Source: Caballeronia novacaledonica (GTDB taxonomy: Bacteria; Pseudomonadota; Gammaproteobacteria; Burkholderiales; Burkholderiaceae). Taken from it: 64,000 bases of DNA. This document shows positions 46,318 through 55,252 of the stretch, one piece after another. The stretch's first letter is position 1; the number at the start of each line of letters is the position of its first letter. Position numbers and translations under genes: made by a program. The notes below the pieces were generated by a model. It was not told the DNA's origin. It saw nothing but the letters and a program-made list of their open reading frames with translations, and made no database searches. Location of the stretch: NCBI RefSeq assembly GCF_900258035.1, contig NZ_OGTP01000007.1, forward strand, positions 1 through 64,000. The letters are read 5' to 3'.

Positions 46318-46383
46318 CGGTCTCGCCGCACGCCGCGTTCCGTCCTATGCTTGTTCTGGCGAATCGAACGGAGCGAGCGCGCC

Positions 46384-47085
46384 ATGAACAGCCTGGAAGG
46401 AAAAATCGTCGCCGTCACGGGCGGCTTCGGCAGTCTGGGACTCGCGACGGCGCGCGTGCTCGCCGAGCGCGGCGCGCGCGTCGCGTTGATCGGACACGGC
46501 GGGCCGTCGGACGCGTTGCCCGCGCCGCTCGCCGATGCGTGCGTCGTCACCGGCATCGATCTGACGGATGCGAAGTCGGCGCAAAGCGCCATCGACACGA
46601 TCGTTCAGCGAACGGGCGGCCTGCACGCGCTCGTCAACGTGGCGGGCGCGTTCAGTTGGCAAACGGTCGCGGACGGCAGCGCCGACACCTGGCAATCCAT
46701 GTTCGATGTCAACGTGAAGACCGCGCTCAACGCGTCGAAGGCGGCGCTCGCGCACTTGAGCGCGCAGGCAGGCGGGCGCATCGTCAATATCGGCGCGCTC
46801 GCGGCGATGAAAGCGGGCATGGGCGTGGGCGCATACGCGGCATCGAAGGCCGCGCTGCTGCGCCTGACCGAAGCGCTCGCGGAAGAGCTGAAGGACAAGG
46901 GCGTCACGGTGAACGCGGTGGTGCCGTCGGTCATCGATACCGCGCCGAATCGCCGCGACATGCCCGACGCCGATTTCTCCCGCTGGGTGAAGCCGGAAGA
47001 ACTCGGCGCGGTGATCGCGTTCCTGCTTTCGCCCGATGCGCAATGCATCACGGGCGCGGCGATTCCCGTGACGGGCCGCGTCTGA
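46384..47085 (+). CDS. Short-chain dehydrogenase/reductase (SDR)
   Basis: 233 residues: GGFGSLG cofactor motif (residues 13-19, a variation of TGxxxGxG), NVAGA in place of NNAG, Ser position replaced (NIGALAAMKAG has Ala where the catalytic Ser usually stands), and YAASKAALL with Tyr-Lys. The missing Ser should reduce classical dehydrogenase activity. May belong with the upstream exporter. Confidence 0.88.
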   Translation: MNSLEGKIVAVTGGFGSLGLATARVLAERGARVALIGHGGPSDALPAPLADACVVTGIDLTDAKSAQSAIDTIVQRTGGLHALVNVAGAFSWQTVADGSADTWQSMFDVNVKTALNASKAALAHLSAQAGGRIVNIGALAAMKAGMGVGAYAASKAALLRLTEALAEELKDKGVTVNAVVPSVIDTAPNRRDMPDADFSRWVKPEELGAVIAFLLSPDAQCITGAAIPVTGRV

Positions 47086-47088
47086 CGC

Positions 47089-48132
47089 TCAGCGCGTCTG
47101 CGCCTTGAACGCCTCGCCCTGCATGCCCGCGCGATCCACGGCCGCGATCCGGTTGCGGCCGTTGTCTTTCGCCTGATACAACTGCGCGTCGGTGAGATTG
47201 ATGAACGCCGTCACGTCCATGCGCTCGCCGGGCACGACGGTGCCCACGCCGAAGCTCGCCGTCACTTGCTGATCGTGCGGCGAGCGCACGTGCGGGATCG
47301 CTTTTTCGGCGATGAACGCGCGGCAGCGCTCCGCGATGCGCATCGCGGCTTCGGCGTCGGTATCGGCGAGAATCAGCGCGAATTCCTCGCCGCCGAAGCG
47401 GCCGAGAAAATGCCGCGGGCCGGCCGCCTCGCCGAGCACGCCCGCGATGCGCTTCAGGCATTCGTCGCCCTGAACGTGGCCGTAGTAATCGTTGTAGGAC
47501 TTGAAGAAGTCGATATCGATCATGACGAGCGACAGCGGCTTTTTGGATTCTTTCGCGGCGTTCCATTCGCGCGCCATGACGTCGTCGAAACGGCGGCGGT
47601 TGCCGACGCCCGTCAGGCTGTCGCTGAACGACAGGCGCTCCAGTTCCTGCTGCAACTGCGCGAGCTTTTCCTCGGTGCGCTTGCGTTCGCTGATGTCGAA
47701 CATGAAGCCGATGAGCGCCTCGACCTCGCCTTCCTCGTTGCGCTCGACGTGCACGACGTCACGCAGCCACACATAGCCGCCGTCGCGGGTGAGCGCGCGG
47801 TAATCGGCTTCGTGATCCGTGCCCGCTTTCGATTGCGAGACGCAGAAGTTGACGACGGCTTCGCGGTCGTCGGGATGCATGCGCTCGGCCCAGTCGTGCA
47901 CCGTCTTCCACGACGACGGCGCCCAGCCGAGCAGCGACTCTATCTGCGGCCCGATGTAGGCGAATTCCATGCTCGCCCAGTCGATTTTCCAGGGAATCGC
48001 CTTGGTCGATTCGAGCAGCGTGCGATAGACGGCGTGATCGTCCTCGCCGAGCGCGCGTTCGGGCGGCGCGAGTGTGTCTTCGTGGCGCAGGAACGCGGCC
48101 TTGAGCGGGCTTTCGGATGAGTCGCGATTCAT
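47089..48132 (-). CDS. Diguanylate cyclase with PAS sensor domain
   Basis: 347 residues. PAS domain with PAC (about 30-165: FAYIGPQIESLLGWAPSSWKTVHDWAERMHPDDR) and a GGDEF domain with the active-site motif GGEEF (247-251) and DSLTGVGNRRRFDD. It makes cyclic di-GMP from GTP. The product-inhibition site RxxD before GGEEF is not kept (sequence PRHFLGRF), so feedback inhibition is probably absent. Start at the ATG of MNRDSSESPLK; cytosolic, no membrane segment. Confidence 0.92.
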   Translation of the reverse strand: MNRDSSESPLKAAFLRHEDTLAPPERALGEDDHAVYRTLLESTKAIPWKIDWASMEFAYIGPQIESLLGWAPSSWKTVHDWAERMHPDDREAVVNFCVSQSKAGTDHEADYRALTRDGGYVWLRDVVHVERNEEGEVEALIGFMFDISERKRTEEKLAQLQQELERLSFSDSLTGVGNRRRFDDVMAREWNAAKESKKPLSLVMIDIDFFKSYNDYYGHVQGDECLKRIAGVLGEAAGPRHFLGRFGGEEFALILADTDAEAAMRIAERCRAFIAEKAIPHVRSPHDQQVTASFGVGTVVPGERMDVTAFINLTDAQLYQAKDNGRNRIAAVDRAGMQGEAFKAQTR

Positions 48133-48239
48133 CGTGTCGGGGTGCGGCGGTGGCGGGTTTGCGGATACGTGTGTTATCGGCAGGAATTGGGCGGTTCTGA
48201 AGGGTGACATCGGTCCAGAAGCGGCGACGCGCGGGGAGT

Positions 48240-48357
48240 GTTTCGGACTTTACTGGTGTCGAGCATGAGTGCATGCGCCTATGCTCGTCGGGTGGCTTCA
48301 ATGCCACATAAGGTGGTCTCGTACCTTTGCCCCGACCTGGTTCGGGGCTTTTTTTGT
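48240..48357 (+). ncRNA. Candidate small structured RNA
   Basis: In order: CGAGCAT (48260-48266) pairing with ATGCTCG (48281-48287), GTGGC (48292-48296) pairing with GCCAC (48303-48307), then GCCCCGA (48329-48335) pairing with TCGGGGC (48342-48348) plus TTTTTTT. No coding gene on this strand leads into this terminator. The 5' end is not defined; no good promoter was found, only TTTACT near 48249-48255. Confidence 0.45.
48329..48357 (+). terminator. Strong Rho-independent terminator
   Basis: A 7-bp GC-rich stem (GCCCCGA/TCGGGGC, loop of 6) is followed directly by seven or more T. Strand plus. No gene upstream on this strand explains it. Confidence 0.88.
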
Positions 48358-48488
48358 CTTTGCGGATTGCGTCGGACCGGCGCCTGTTCGAGTCGCGCAG
48401 GCATTGGCTCGAGGCTTCAAGCATTCGAAGCGCCGTTCGGCATAACGAACGGCGAGCACGACCATCGCGGACGTTTCAGACGAGCAAC

Positions 48489-49016
48489 TCAGCGCATGTC
48501 GGCCAGCGCCGCTTCGGAATGCAGCAGCATGTGTTCCAGACCGGCGCGTGCATCCTCCGGTGCTTCCACGAGAAATACCGATTCGCGTAACGCGAGGTCA
48601 GCGCTCAGACTGCCGTCGAAAAACGAGCGCAGCCCCGCTTCCGACGCGACGATGACATTGCTGCGCAGCGCCGCGTCCGGGTTCGTCACGTCCGGAATGT
48701 CGGGAACGATGTCCGGATCGAAGCCATCGACGGTCGCGTGAAAAAATCCCCAGGTGTCGGTCTCGATCAGGAACACATAGAAGTCAGGCAGCGCCAGAAT
48801 CTGCTCCGGCGTATGGGTCGCCTCGATACGCGCTTGCAGCAGGTTCAGCGCATCGATCGCGGACATGCGGGCGCGAGCCGCGGCGAGCGGCCCCTGCGCC
48901 TCTTCCATCTGCTCGACACGCCCCGCTTCGATAGCCTCGCGCGTGGCCACCGCGACGGTCAGCGCCGACGGATGGCCGACACCGAACTCGATCTTGAAAT
49001 TGCATATGGCGCACAT
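48489..49016 (-). CDS. Hypothetical protein with N-terminal CxxC
   Basis: 175 residues beginning MCAICNFKIEFGVGHPSA. The CxxC could bind metal or be redox-active. Two alpha-helical stretches and an alpha/beta middle (LPDFYVFLIETDTWGFF) follow. No family recognised. It lies 9 bases after the alkyl sulfatase gene on the same strand and is probably co-transcribed with it. Confidence 0.75.
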   Translation of the reverse strand: MCAICNFKIEFGVGHPSALTVAVATREAIEAGRVEQMEEAQGPLAAARARMSAIDALNLLQARIEATHTPEQILALPDFYVFLIETDTWGFFHATVDGFDPDIVPDIPDVTNPDAALRSNVIVASEAGLRSFFDGSLSADLALRESVFLVEAPEDARAGLEHMLLHSEAALADMR

Positions 49017-49025
49017 CGCGGCACC

Positions 49026-51080
49026 TCAAGGCGTGACGATGTTGAAGTAGAACTCGAACGAGTCGAGCCACGTGAGAAACTCGCCGAGTTTCTGGCTGTT
49101 GCCGTCGACCTTCGCGGTGCCCGACATGATCAACTTCTGCATGTTGGTGGCGCCCAGCATGATGTTGTTCAGGTCTTCCCGCGTCATCGTGATCGATGCG
49201 TCGGCGGCGTTCGAAGTCTTGCCCTTCGAATAGTGGATCGCGCTGTTCTCCACGCCGAGCACGACCTGCTCTTTCGTGTCGGTGAGGGCGAGATTGAAGC
49301 TGACGCTCTTTCCCGCCGCCCGGTCGCCATTGAGCCGGATGCCGAGGAAGTCCAGGAACATGTCGAGCGGCATGGCGCGGATCGTGTCCGGGCTTTGAGG
49401 CTGCGGCGCGGGTACTTTCTGGATGCCGTTGCGCAATTCCATCGCGCCCGTCAGATAGAAATTACGCCACGGAGCCGATTCGGCCTGATAGCCCAGTTGC
49501 TCGTACGCGTCCGCAAGCAATTGCTTGGCGGCAACGTTCTGCGGGTCCGCGAACACGACGTGATTCATGACCTCCGCGACCCAGCGGTAATCGCCCTTGT
49601 CGTACAACGCATGGGCTTTCCGGATCACGGCTGGCGCGCCGCCCATAAATTCGACGTACCGCTTGCCGCTCTCCGTGGGCGGAAGCCGATGCAGGTTGGC
49701 CGGCACGCCGTCGAAGAAGCCGAGACGCAAGTTGTATTGCGCGACCGCGTCGTGATAGACCGTGCCGTAATAGCTTCGGCAATACCAGTGTTTGGCGAGA
49801 CTGTCCGGCAGGCGGATGACTTCGCCGATTTCCAGCGGCGTTTGCCCCATGTTCGCGAGACGCAGCGTCTGGTCGTGCAGATAGCGATACATGTCGCGCT
49901 GAGCGACGAGAAACGAGAGGATGCGGTCGTTGCCCCAGGTTGGCCAGTAGTGCGACGCGAAGAGCACTTGTGCATCGCCGCCGAACATGTCGATCGACGA
50001 TTGCAGATACTTCGACCAGAGCAGACCGTCGCGGACTTTCGCCCCGCGCAGCGTGTAGAGGTTGTGGAGCGTGTGCGTCGCGTCCTCCGCCGCGCAGAAC
50101 GCCTTGAGCTTCGGCATATAGAACATGAACTCGGAAGGCGCCTCGGATTCGGGCGCCATCAGCACTTCGATGTCCACGCCATCGAGCGTCATTTTCTGGC
50201 CGGTCTTTTCCGCGAAGATGGTCGGAAAGGCCAGCGTGATGGTGCCGACCGACGTCGTCTTGCCGAGCCCGCCGTCGACGATGCCGGTCGGACTGCGCGG
50301 CAAAAGCGAGCCGTACATGTAACTGGCTCGCCGGCCCATCGCATTGCCCGCGATGACGTTTTCGCCCACGGCCGCTTCGGTAAATCCGACGGGCGCGACG
50401 ATCTTCACCTTTCCCGATTGCAGATCCTGATCGCTGACGAGCCCGCGAACGCCGCCGTAGTGATCGACGTGACTATGTGTATAGATGACGTGCGTGATCG
50501 GCTTGTCGCCCAGATGCGGAATCACGAGCTGCTTCCATACGGTGGAAGCGACCTCCGTTGTGATGAACGGATCGACGACGATGTAACCCTGAGCGCCGCG
50601 AATGATGCTCATCACCGAAAGATCGTAGCCGCGGACCTGCCAGATGCCGTCCACGACCGTGTAGAGGCCGTGATTCATGTTGAGCTTGGCATTGCGCCAG
50701 AGGCTCGGATTCACGGTCGGCGGCGCGTTGTTCTCGGGGCCGCCGCTCACGAACGAAAACTGCTGAAGGTTCCAGGCGGGAATGTTCCCTTGTCCCGGAA
50801 TGACGACCGGCTCAGGCAGCGTCGCGATCAGGCCGCGGCGGGCGTCTTCGAAATCCTGTGCATCGGCGAAGGAGAGAAAGTTCGCATATTGCTGGTTGAT
50901 GTCGAGCGTCGCGCGTGTCGCGGGTTTCGATGCCGCGCCCGTGGGCGTCATCGGTGCGTTCGTCTGCGCGAGCGCATCTCCAACGACGCCGGATAGTCCG
51001 GTCGCCGCGCCGGCAATCGCCACGTTCTTGAGGAATACCCGTCGAGCTTCGCCGTCTGCTGGATTTTTTGGCTGAGACAT
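49026..51080 (-). CDS. Alkyl sulfatase (SdsA1-type metallo-beta-lactamase fold), Tat-exported
   Basis: 684 residues. Twin-arginine motif RRVFLKN (13-19) with hydrophobic region, then the metallo-beta-lactamase domain with THSHVDHYGG (His202, His204, Asp206, His207) and later metal ligands (FCAAEDATHTLHN). A dimerisation domain and a C-terminal SCP2-like domain (LIMSGTAKVDGN) complete the layout of Pseudomonas SdsA1, which hydrolyses SDS and other alkyl sulfates. Ribosome site GGGGAGAAGGC; upstream codons rejected. Confidence 0.94.
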   Translation of the reverse strand: MSQPKNPADGEARRVFLKNVAIAGAATGLSGVVGDALAQTNAPMTPTGAASKPATRATLDINQQYANFLSFADAQDFEDARRGLIATLPEPVVIPGQGNIPAWNLQQFSFVSGGPENNAPPTVNPSLWRNAKLNMNHGLYTVVDGIWQVRGYDLSVMSIIRGAQGYIVVDPFITTEVASTVWKQLVIPHLGDKPITHVIYTHSHVDHYGGVRGLVSDQDLQSGKVKIVAPVGFTEAAVGENVIAGNAMGRRASYMYGSLLPRSPTGIVDGGLGKTTSVGTITLAFPTIFAEKTGQKMTLDGVDIEVLMAPESEAPSEFMFYMPKLKAFCAAEDATHTLHNLYTLRGAKVRDGLLWSKYLQSSIDMFGGDAQVLFASHYWPTWGNDRILSFLVAQRDMYRYLHDQTLRLANMGQTPLEIGEVIRLPDSLAKHWYCRSYYGTVYHDAVAQYNLRLGFFDGVPANLHRLPPTESGKRYVEFMGGAPAVIRKAHALYDKGDYRWVAEVMNHVVFADPQNVAAKQLLADAYEQLGYQAESAPWRNFYLTGAMELRNGIQKVPAPQPQSPDTIRAMPLDMFLDFLGIRLNGDRAAGKSVSFNLALTDTKEQVVLGVENSAIHYSKGKTSNAADASITMTREDLNNIMLGATNMQKLIMSGTAKVDGNSQKLGEFLTWLDSFEFYFNIVTP

Positions 51081-51094
51081 GCCTTCTCCCCATT

Positions 51095-51115
51095 CGCGAA
51101 CCTTCGGTGTTCGCG
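51095..51115. promoter_or_regulatory. Inverted repeat upstream of the alkyl sulfatase
   Basis: CGCGAAC and GTTCGCG around 7 bases, just 15 bases before the gene's start codon. It could fold in the leader or act as a repressor site. Function not known. Confidence 0.35.
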
Positions 51116-51265
51116 CTAAAAAACCGCCGGATTGATTTCGACTGTTCAACTTTTTGTAGCGATATCCGAAAAGTGCGCTTTCGGCGGTGGTTTAAATTGA
51201 TCGCGGGGATATTCAGATAGGCAGCGTTAATGCAATTCGCAAAACACTTCTTTTGATCGGGATAT

Positions 51266-52477
51266 TCACGCCTCGCGTGCCACCGAGAAATGCACGACAT
51301 CCGTGCGCGCTTCATCGAAGGCCGCTTCGCAATAAGCCAGATACAAACGCCACGTGCGCAAGAATTTCTCGTCGAATCCCTGCGCGCGAATCTCGTCGAC
51401 ATGCGCTTCAAACGCGTTGCGCCAATATCGCAAAGTGCGGGCATAGTCCGCGCCGAAAGAAAGCGTCATGTGCGCGTGAAGCCCCGCCCGCCGCGTCGCG
51501 CGCACGAAGCGATCCGGACTCGGCAACATGCCGCCCGGAAAAATCGTCTCCCGAATGAAATCGCTCGACGCGCGATAAGCGGGAAAGCGCGCATCGTCGA
51601 TCGTGATCGACTGCACGAGCGCCTTTGCGCCCGGCGCCAGGCAGCGGCGCAGCGTGCGGAAATAAATCGGCCAGAATCGCTCGCCGACGGCCTCGAACAT
51701 TTCGATCGACACCACCGCGTCGTATTGCCCGTGCAAATCGCGATAATCGCGCAACTCGATATCGACGAGCCGGTCCAGCCCCTCGCGCGCCGCGCGCTCG
51801 ACCGCAAACGCGTGCTGCGCAGGCGAAATCGTCACGCCATGCACGCGAATGCCGAGACGCGCCGCATGCAGCGCAAAGCCGCCCCAGCCGCACCCGATCT
51901 CCAGCACGCGCATGCCCGCCTTCAGCCCGAGCGTCTCGACGATCCGCCGATGCTTGCGATGCTGCGCCGCTTCGAGCGAAAGACCGGCGTCGCCGTCGAA
52001 CCAGGCGCTCGAATACGTCCACGTCGGATCGAGCCAGAGCGCGTAGAACGCATTGCCGATGTCGTAATGCGCGTGAATGTTGCGGCGGCTGCCCGCGCGC
52101 GTATTCGTCCGCAGCCGATGCCGCACGTTATGCCAGCACCGCGCGACGAAGCCGCCCACGACCGTGCGCGCGATCGCCGGTTCGTTGCGGATCGCGAGCC
52201 GCAGCACGGCGCAGGGATCGGGCGTGTCGAGCCATCGCTCGCGGTACGCCTCCGCAAAACCGATGTCGCCCGCCCGCAAAATCGCCCGGCACGCGCGCCA
52301 GTCGTGGATGGAAAGACGCGCGGCCGGCTGCATCAGCGGATCGCCGAACACGCAGCGCCCGCCATCCGGCGTGACGAGCACCAGATGCCCGACGCGAATG
52401 CGCCGCAGCAGGCTCAGAAAGATCCGCGCGGACAGCCGCAATTCCGTCGGCGCGCAGAAGGACCGGAGCAGGTTCAT
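51266..52477 (-). CDS. Cyclopropane-fatty-acid synthase-like SAM methyltransferase (I)
   Basis: 403 residues. The CFA synthase family motifs are present: SRRNIHAHYDIGNAFYALWLD, SAM loop VLEIGCGWGGFALHAA, VTISPAQHAF, SIEMFEAVGERFW and FIFPGG-like FPGGMLPS. It alkylates unsaturated phospholipid acyl chains using S-adenosylmethionine. It overlaps the DUF1365 gene by 4 bases and is the last gene of the ECF operon. Confidence 0.93.
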   Translation of the reverse strand: MNLLRSFCAPTELRLSARIFLSLLRRIRVGHLVLVTPDGGRCVFGDPLMQPAARLSIHDWRACRAILRAGDIGFAEAYRERWLDTPDPCAVLRLAIRNEPAIARTVVGGFVARCWHNVRHRLRTNTRAGSRRNIHAHYDIGNAFYALWLDPTWTYSSAWFDGDAGLSLEAAQHRKHRRIVETLGLKAGMRVLEIGCGWGGFALHAARLGIRVHGVTISPAQHAFAVERAAREGLDRLVDIELRDYRDLHGQYDAVVSIEMFEAVGERFWPIYFRTLRRCLAPGAKALVQSITIDDARFPAYRASSDFIRETIFPGGMLPSPDRFVRATRRAGLHAHMTLSFGADYARTLRYWRNAFEAHVDEIRAQGFDEKFLRTWRLYLAYCEAAFDEARTDVVHFSVAREA

Positions 52478-53244
52478 GATCGGGCCTTGTCGTTCGGTTC
52501 TTCGGTGTCCGCCGGATGCCTGCCGAAAAAGGGCACGCGTTTCATCCAGAGCCGCAGCGCCTGCCAGTGAATGCGCACGATGACCATCGCGGCGAAAAGC
52601 GGCGAGCGCAGCGTCGTGCGCCACACCAGCGCGCGGGTGAGCGGCCGCGCGACGAGACCGATTGCAGTGCGGATCAGAAGACCGTCGCGGTCGCAATAAT
52701 CGATCGAAACGGACAGACGGTCTCCATGACGGCGCACGCGAAACGCATAGTCGCCGGTGACGTCGCAAAAGGGCGAAACATGCAGCGTCTTGCGGCAGAC
52801 GAGCACGGTGTCGTCGGTGATCGGCGCGTGATCCTTCGCGCTCAGCAAGTACCCGCGATGCTCGCCGAACGTGTTGCGCACATCGGCGTAAAGCGCGCGC
52901 AACGCGCCCGCGCGGTCGTGACAGAACCAGAAGCTCACCGGATTGAACGCGTAGCCGAAAACGCGCGGGATCGTCAGCAGATGGATTTCGCCATCGGCGG
53001 GAATGCGCGCCTGCGCGAGGCACGCGCGCATCCAGAGATCGAGATCGCAGTCGTGGCGCGGACCGTAATCGCGCCTGAAAAGGGCGAGCGGCCGTATACG
53101 GTCGATGCCGAATCCCACGCGATGAAGCGCATCGAGTTGCGCGACATCGCAATAAACGTAGCTCGCCGGATACTCGAAGCGATGCCGCGCCGGGCGCAGC
53201 CGCTCGTGCATCACGCGGCCCGTCAGCCATTGCGCCGTCTTCAT
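52474..53244 (-). CDS. DUF1365 family protein
   Basis: 256 residues. Motifs GRVMHERLRPARHRFEYPASYVY and FGYAFNPVSFWFCHD with NTFGEH are diagnostic of DUF1365. Genes of this family sit next to FAD oxidoreductases and CFA-type methyltransferases in many Proteobacteria; no defined reaction is known to me. 4-base overlaps with both neighbours show tight coupling. Confidence 0.92.
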   Translation of the reverse strand: MKTAQWLTGRVMHERLRPARHRFEYPASYVYCDVAQLDALHRVGFGIDRIRPLALFRRDYGPRHDCDLDLWMRACLAQARIPADGEIHLLTIPRVFGYAFNPVSFWFCHDRAGALRALYADVRNTFGEHRGYLLSAKDHAPITDDTVLVCRKTLHVSPFCDVTGDYAFRVRRHGDRLSVSIDYCDRDGLLIRTAIGLVARPLTRALVWRTTLRSPLFAAMVIVRIHWQALRLWMKRVPFFGRHPADTEEPNDKARS

Positions 53245-54542
53245 GGTTTGGCCCATGCCGGCTGCACGCCGAAGTCGCGCGCGACGCGCAATGCCGACTT
53301 CAGCCCGTCCTCGTGAAAGCCATAGCCGGTCCACGCGCCCGCGTGCCACGTGCGCCGCGCGCCCTGAATGCGCGGCAGACGCGTTTGAGCATCGATGGCG
53401 GCCAGATCGAAAAGCGGATGCTCGTATTCGTAGCGGCCGTGCTCCGTGCCGGGCGCGGGTTCATCGACGGGATTGAGCGTGACGATCACGGGCGTCGTGA
53501 ACGGCAAGGGCTGAAGCTGGTTGAGCAGATAGCTCACGCAGACCGGCACGGCCGCGTCGCGCGCAAGCCCCGCCCGCGCGCCGATGTAGTTCCACGCCGA
53601 CCACACGCGGCGGCGGCGCGGCAACAGCGCCCGATCCGTGTGCAGCACCGCGACGTTGCGCTGATAGCGCACGGCGCCGAGCAACGCGCGTTCTTCGTCG
53701 GAAGCGTCGTCGAGCAGGCGCAGGCTCGTCGGCGCGTGCGTGGCGAGCACGACGGCGTCGAAGCGCTCGGGGCCGGCTTCGTCGGTCATCACGATGACGC
53801 TGTCGCCGTCGCGGCGAACGCCTCGCACGGGCGTTTGCGTGCGCACGTCGTCGAGCGTGGCCGCGATGCGCCGCACATACTCGCGCGCGCCGCCCGCGAC
53901 CGTCTTCCACGGCGGGCGGCGATTCACCTGCAACAGCGCGTGATTCAGGCAGAAGCGCAGGAACGTCGCGGCGGGAAAGCGCAGGATGTCGTGCGCCGCG
54001 CTCGACCAGATCGCCGCGGCCATCGGCAACAGATAGTGGCGTCGAAACGGCGCGCCGTAACCCGCCTCGACGAGCAGTTCGCCAACCGAGCAGCGATTCG
54101 CGCTCACGCGCTCCAGATGCGCGTGCGCCGATGCATTGAACCGCACAATATCGCGCAGCATGCCGAGAAACGACGGCGAGAACAGGTTGCGCCGCTGCGC
54201 GAACACGGTGTTGAGATTCGTGCCCGCCCATTCGAAGCGGCCGCCGTCGAGGGAAACGGAAAACGACATGTCGCTCCGATGCGCGACGACGCCGAGTTCA
54301 TCGAAGAGCGCGACGAGGTTCGGATAGGTGCGATCGTTGAACACGAGAAAGCCTGTATCGACGGGATGCTGCATGCCGTCGAGCGCGACATCGACGGTAT
54401 GCGTGTGTCCGCCGAGATAATCGGCCGCTTCGAAAAGCGTCACGCGATGCTTGCGCGAAAGCAGATAAGCGCTCGCGAGACCGGCGATCCCCGCGCCGAT
54501 CACCGCGATGCGCTGCTGTCTTTCTTTTGTCGATGCGTTCAT
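53241..54542 (-). CDS. FAD-dependent oxidoreductase (amine oxidase-like)
   Basis: 433 residues. Rossmann FAD motif VIGAGIAGLASAYLLSRK (14-31), then substrate and FAD contacts (GGHTHTVDV, VDTGFLVFNDRTYPNL), and a C-terminal FAD contact WTGYGFHEDGLKSA. The family lies in the ECF/ChrR-type operons of Rhodobacter and relatives, where homologues are implicated in fatty-acid modification (furan fatty acids). That link is from memory and not tested. Confidence 0.92.
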   Translation of the reverse strand: MNASTKERQQRIAVIGAGIAGLASAYLLSRKHRVTLFEAADYLGGHTHTVDVALDGMQHPVDTGFLVFNDRTYPNLVALFDELGVVAHRSDMSFSVSLDGGRFEWAGTNLNTVFAQRRNLFSPSFLGMLRDIVRFNASAHAHLERVSANRCSVGELLVEAGYGAPFRRHYLLPMAAAIWSSAAHDILRFPAATFLRFCLNHALLQVNRRPPWKTVAGGAREYVRRIAATLDDVRTQTPVRGVRRDGDSVIVMTDEAGPERFDAVVLATHAPTSLRLLDDASDEERALLGAVRYQRNVAVLHTDRALLPRRRRVWSAWNYIGARAGLARDAAVPVCVSYLLNQLQPLPFTTPVIVTLNPVDEPAPGTEHGRYEYEHPLFDLAAIDAQTRLPRIQGARRTWHAGAWTGYGFHEDGLKSALRVARDFGVQPAWAKP

Positions 54543-54646
54543 GACAGGCGGTCTCCTCGCGCCGGAAGGTCTCCTCGCGCCGCGTGAATCGGGCTGTTTC
54601 CGATAGATACGAAAAGACCGCGCAAGCGGATGCAGGCGCGGCGACG

Positions 54647-55252
54647 TCACTCGCGCTGGCCGGGGCTTTGAAATCCGGGCAGGCCGATCTGCTCGGGCGA
54701 TTGCGGCACGCGCCGGAAACGCGCGGTGTCGTAGCCCATTGCGTCGAGACGCGCGAGCAGCGAGCGATAGACCTCGTCGCTCATCGATGGCTCGCGCGAG
54801 AAGATCCAGCCGAGCTTCTTGTTCGGATAGCCGAGGATCGTGTAGCGATAATCCGGATCGACGTAGAGCGTGAGTTGCGTCACGTGAACCGGCCAGAACG
54901 GTTGCACGCTCCATTCGCCGCCGTTGCTGCCGGGCTTCACGGTGTCGACGAAACGATGCGTCGTTTCCGCGTGTTCGAAGCCGTTCTTGCGGCCGTGAAA
55001 GACGTCGTCGATCTTGCCGTCGGGGCGCAGCGACCACTCGACGTGCGTGCCGACGAAGTCGCGTTCCGCGAAGTACGGAATATTCGCGATGACATACCAG
55101 CGCCCCATGTAACGCGGCACATCGACGGGCACGGTTTCAAGCGGCCGATCCGCGCGCGGATTCGAATTCGGCGGACTCGAACAGCTCGCCAGCGCCGCGG
55201 CGACGCCCGCCGCCACGAGCGCGGCCACGAGCACGCGATGCGCGTTTTTCAT
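54647..55252 (-). CDS. blc: Outer-membrane lipoprotein lipocalin Blc
   Basis: 201 residues. Signal peptide with lipobox LASC, then lipocalin motif GRWYVIANIPYF (the GxW of the barrel), and VTQLTLYVDPDYRYTILGYPNKKLGWIFSRE. Blc binds lysophospholipids or fatty acids, consistent with a lipid-remodelling operon. The start overlaps the upstream methyltransferase stop by 4 bases; 104 bases separate it from the FAD oxidoreductase. Confidence 0.92.
   Translation of the reverse strand: MKNAHRVLVAALVAAGVAAALASCSSPPNSNPRADRPLETVPVDVPRYMGRWYVIANIPYFAERDFVGTHVEWSLRPDGKIDDVFHGRKNGFEHAETTHRFVDTVKPGSNGGEWSVQPFWPVHVTQLTLYVDPDYRYTILGYPNKKLGWIFSREPSMSDEVYRSLLARLDAMGYDTARFRRVPQSPEQIGLPGFQSPGQRE

Larger units (their letters stand above)
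48133..48488. other. 356-base intergenic region with RNA-like structure
   Basis: Between the diguanylate cyclase start (minus) and the 3' end of the 175-residue protein gene (minus). It contains a plus-strand series of hairpins ending in an intrinsic terminator (48260-48357). From 48360 to 48488 nothing further stands out. Confidence 0.65.
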
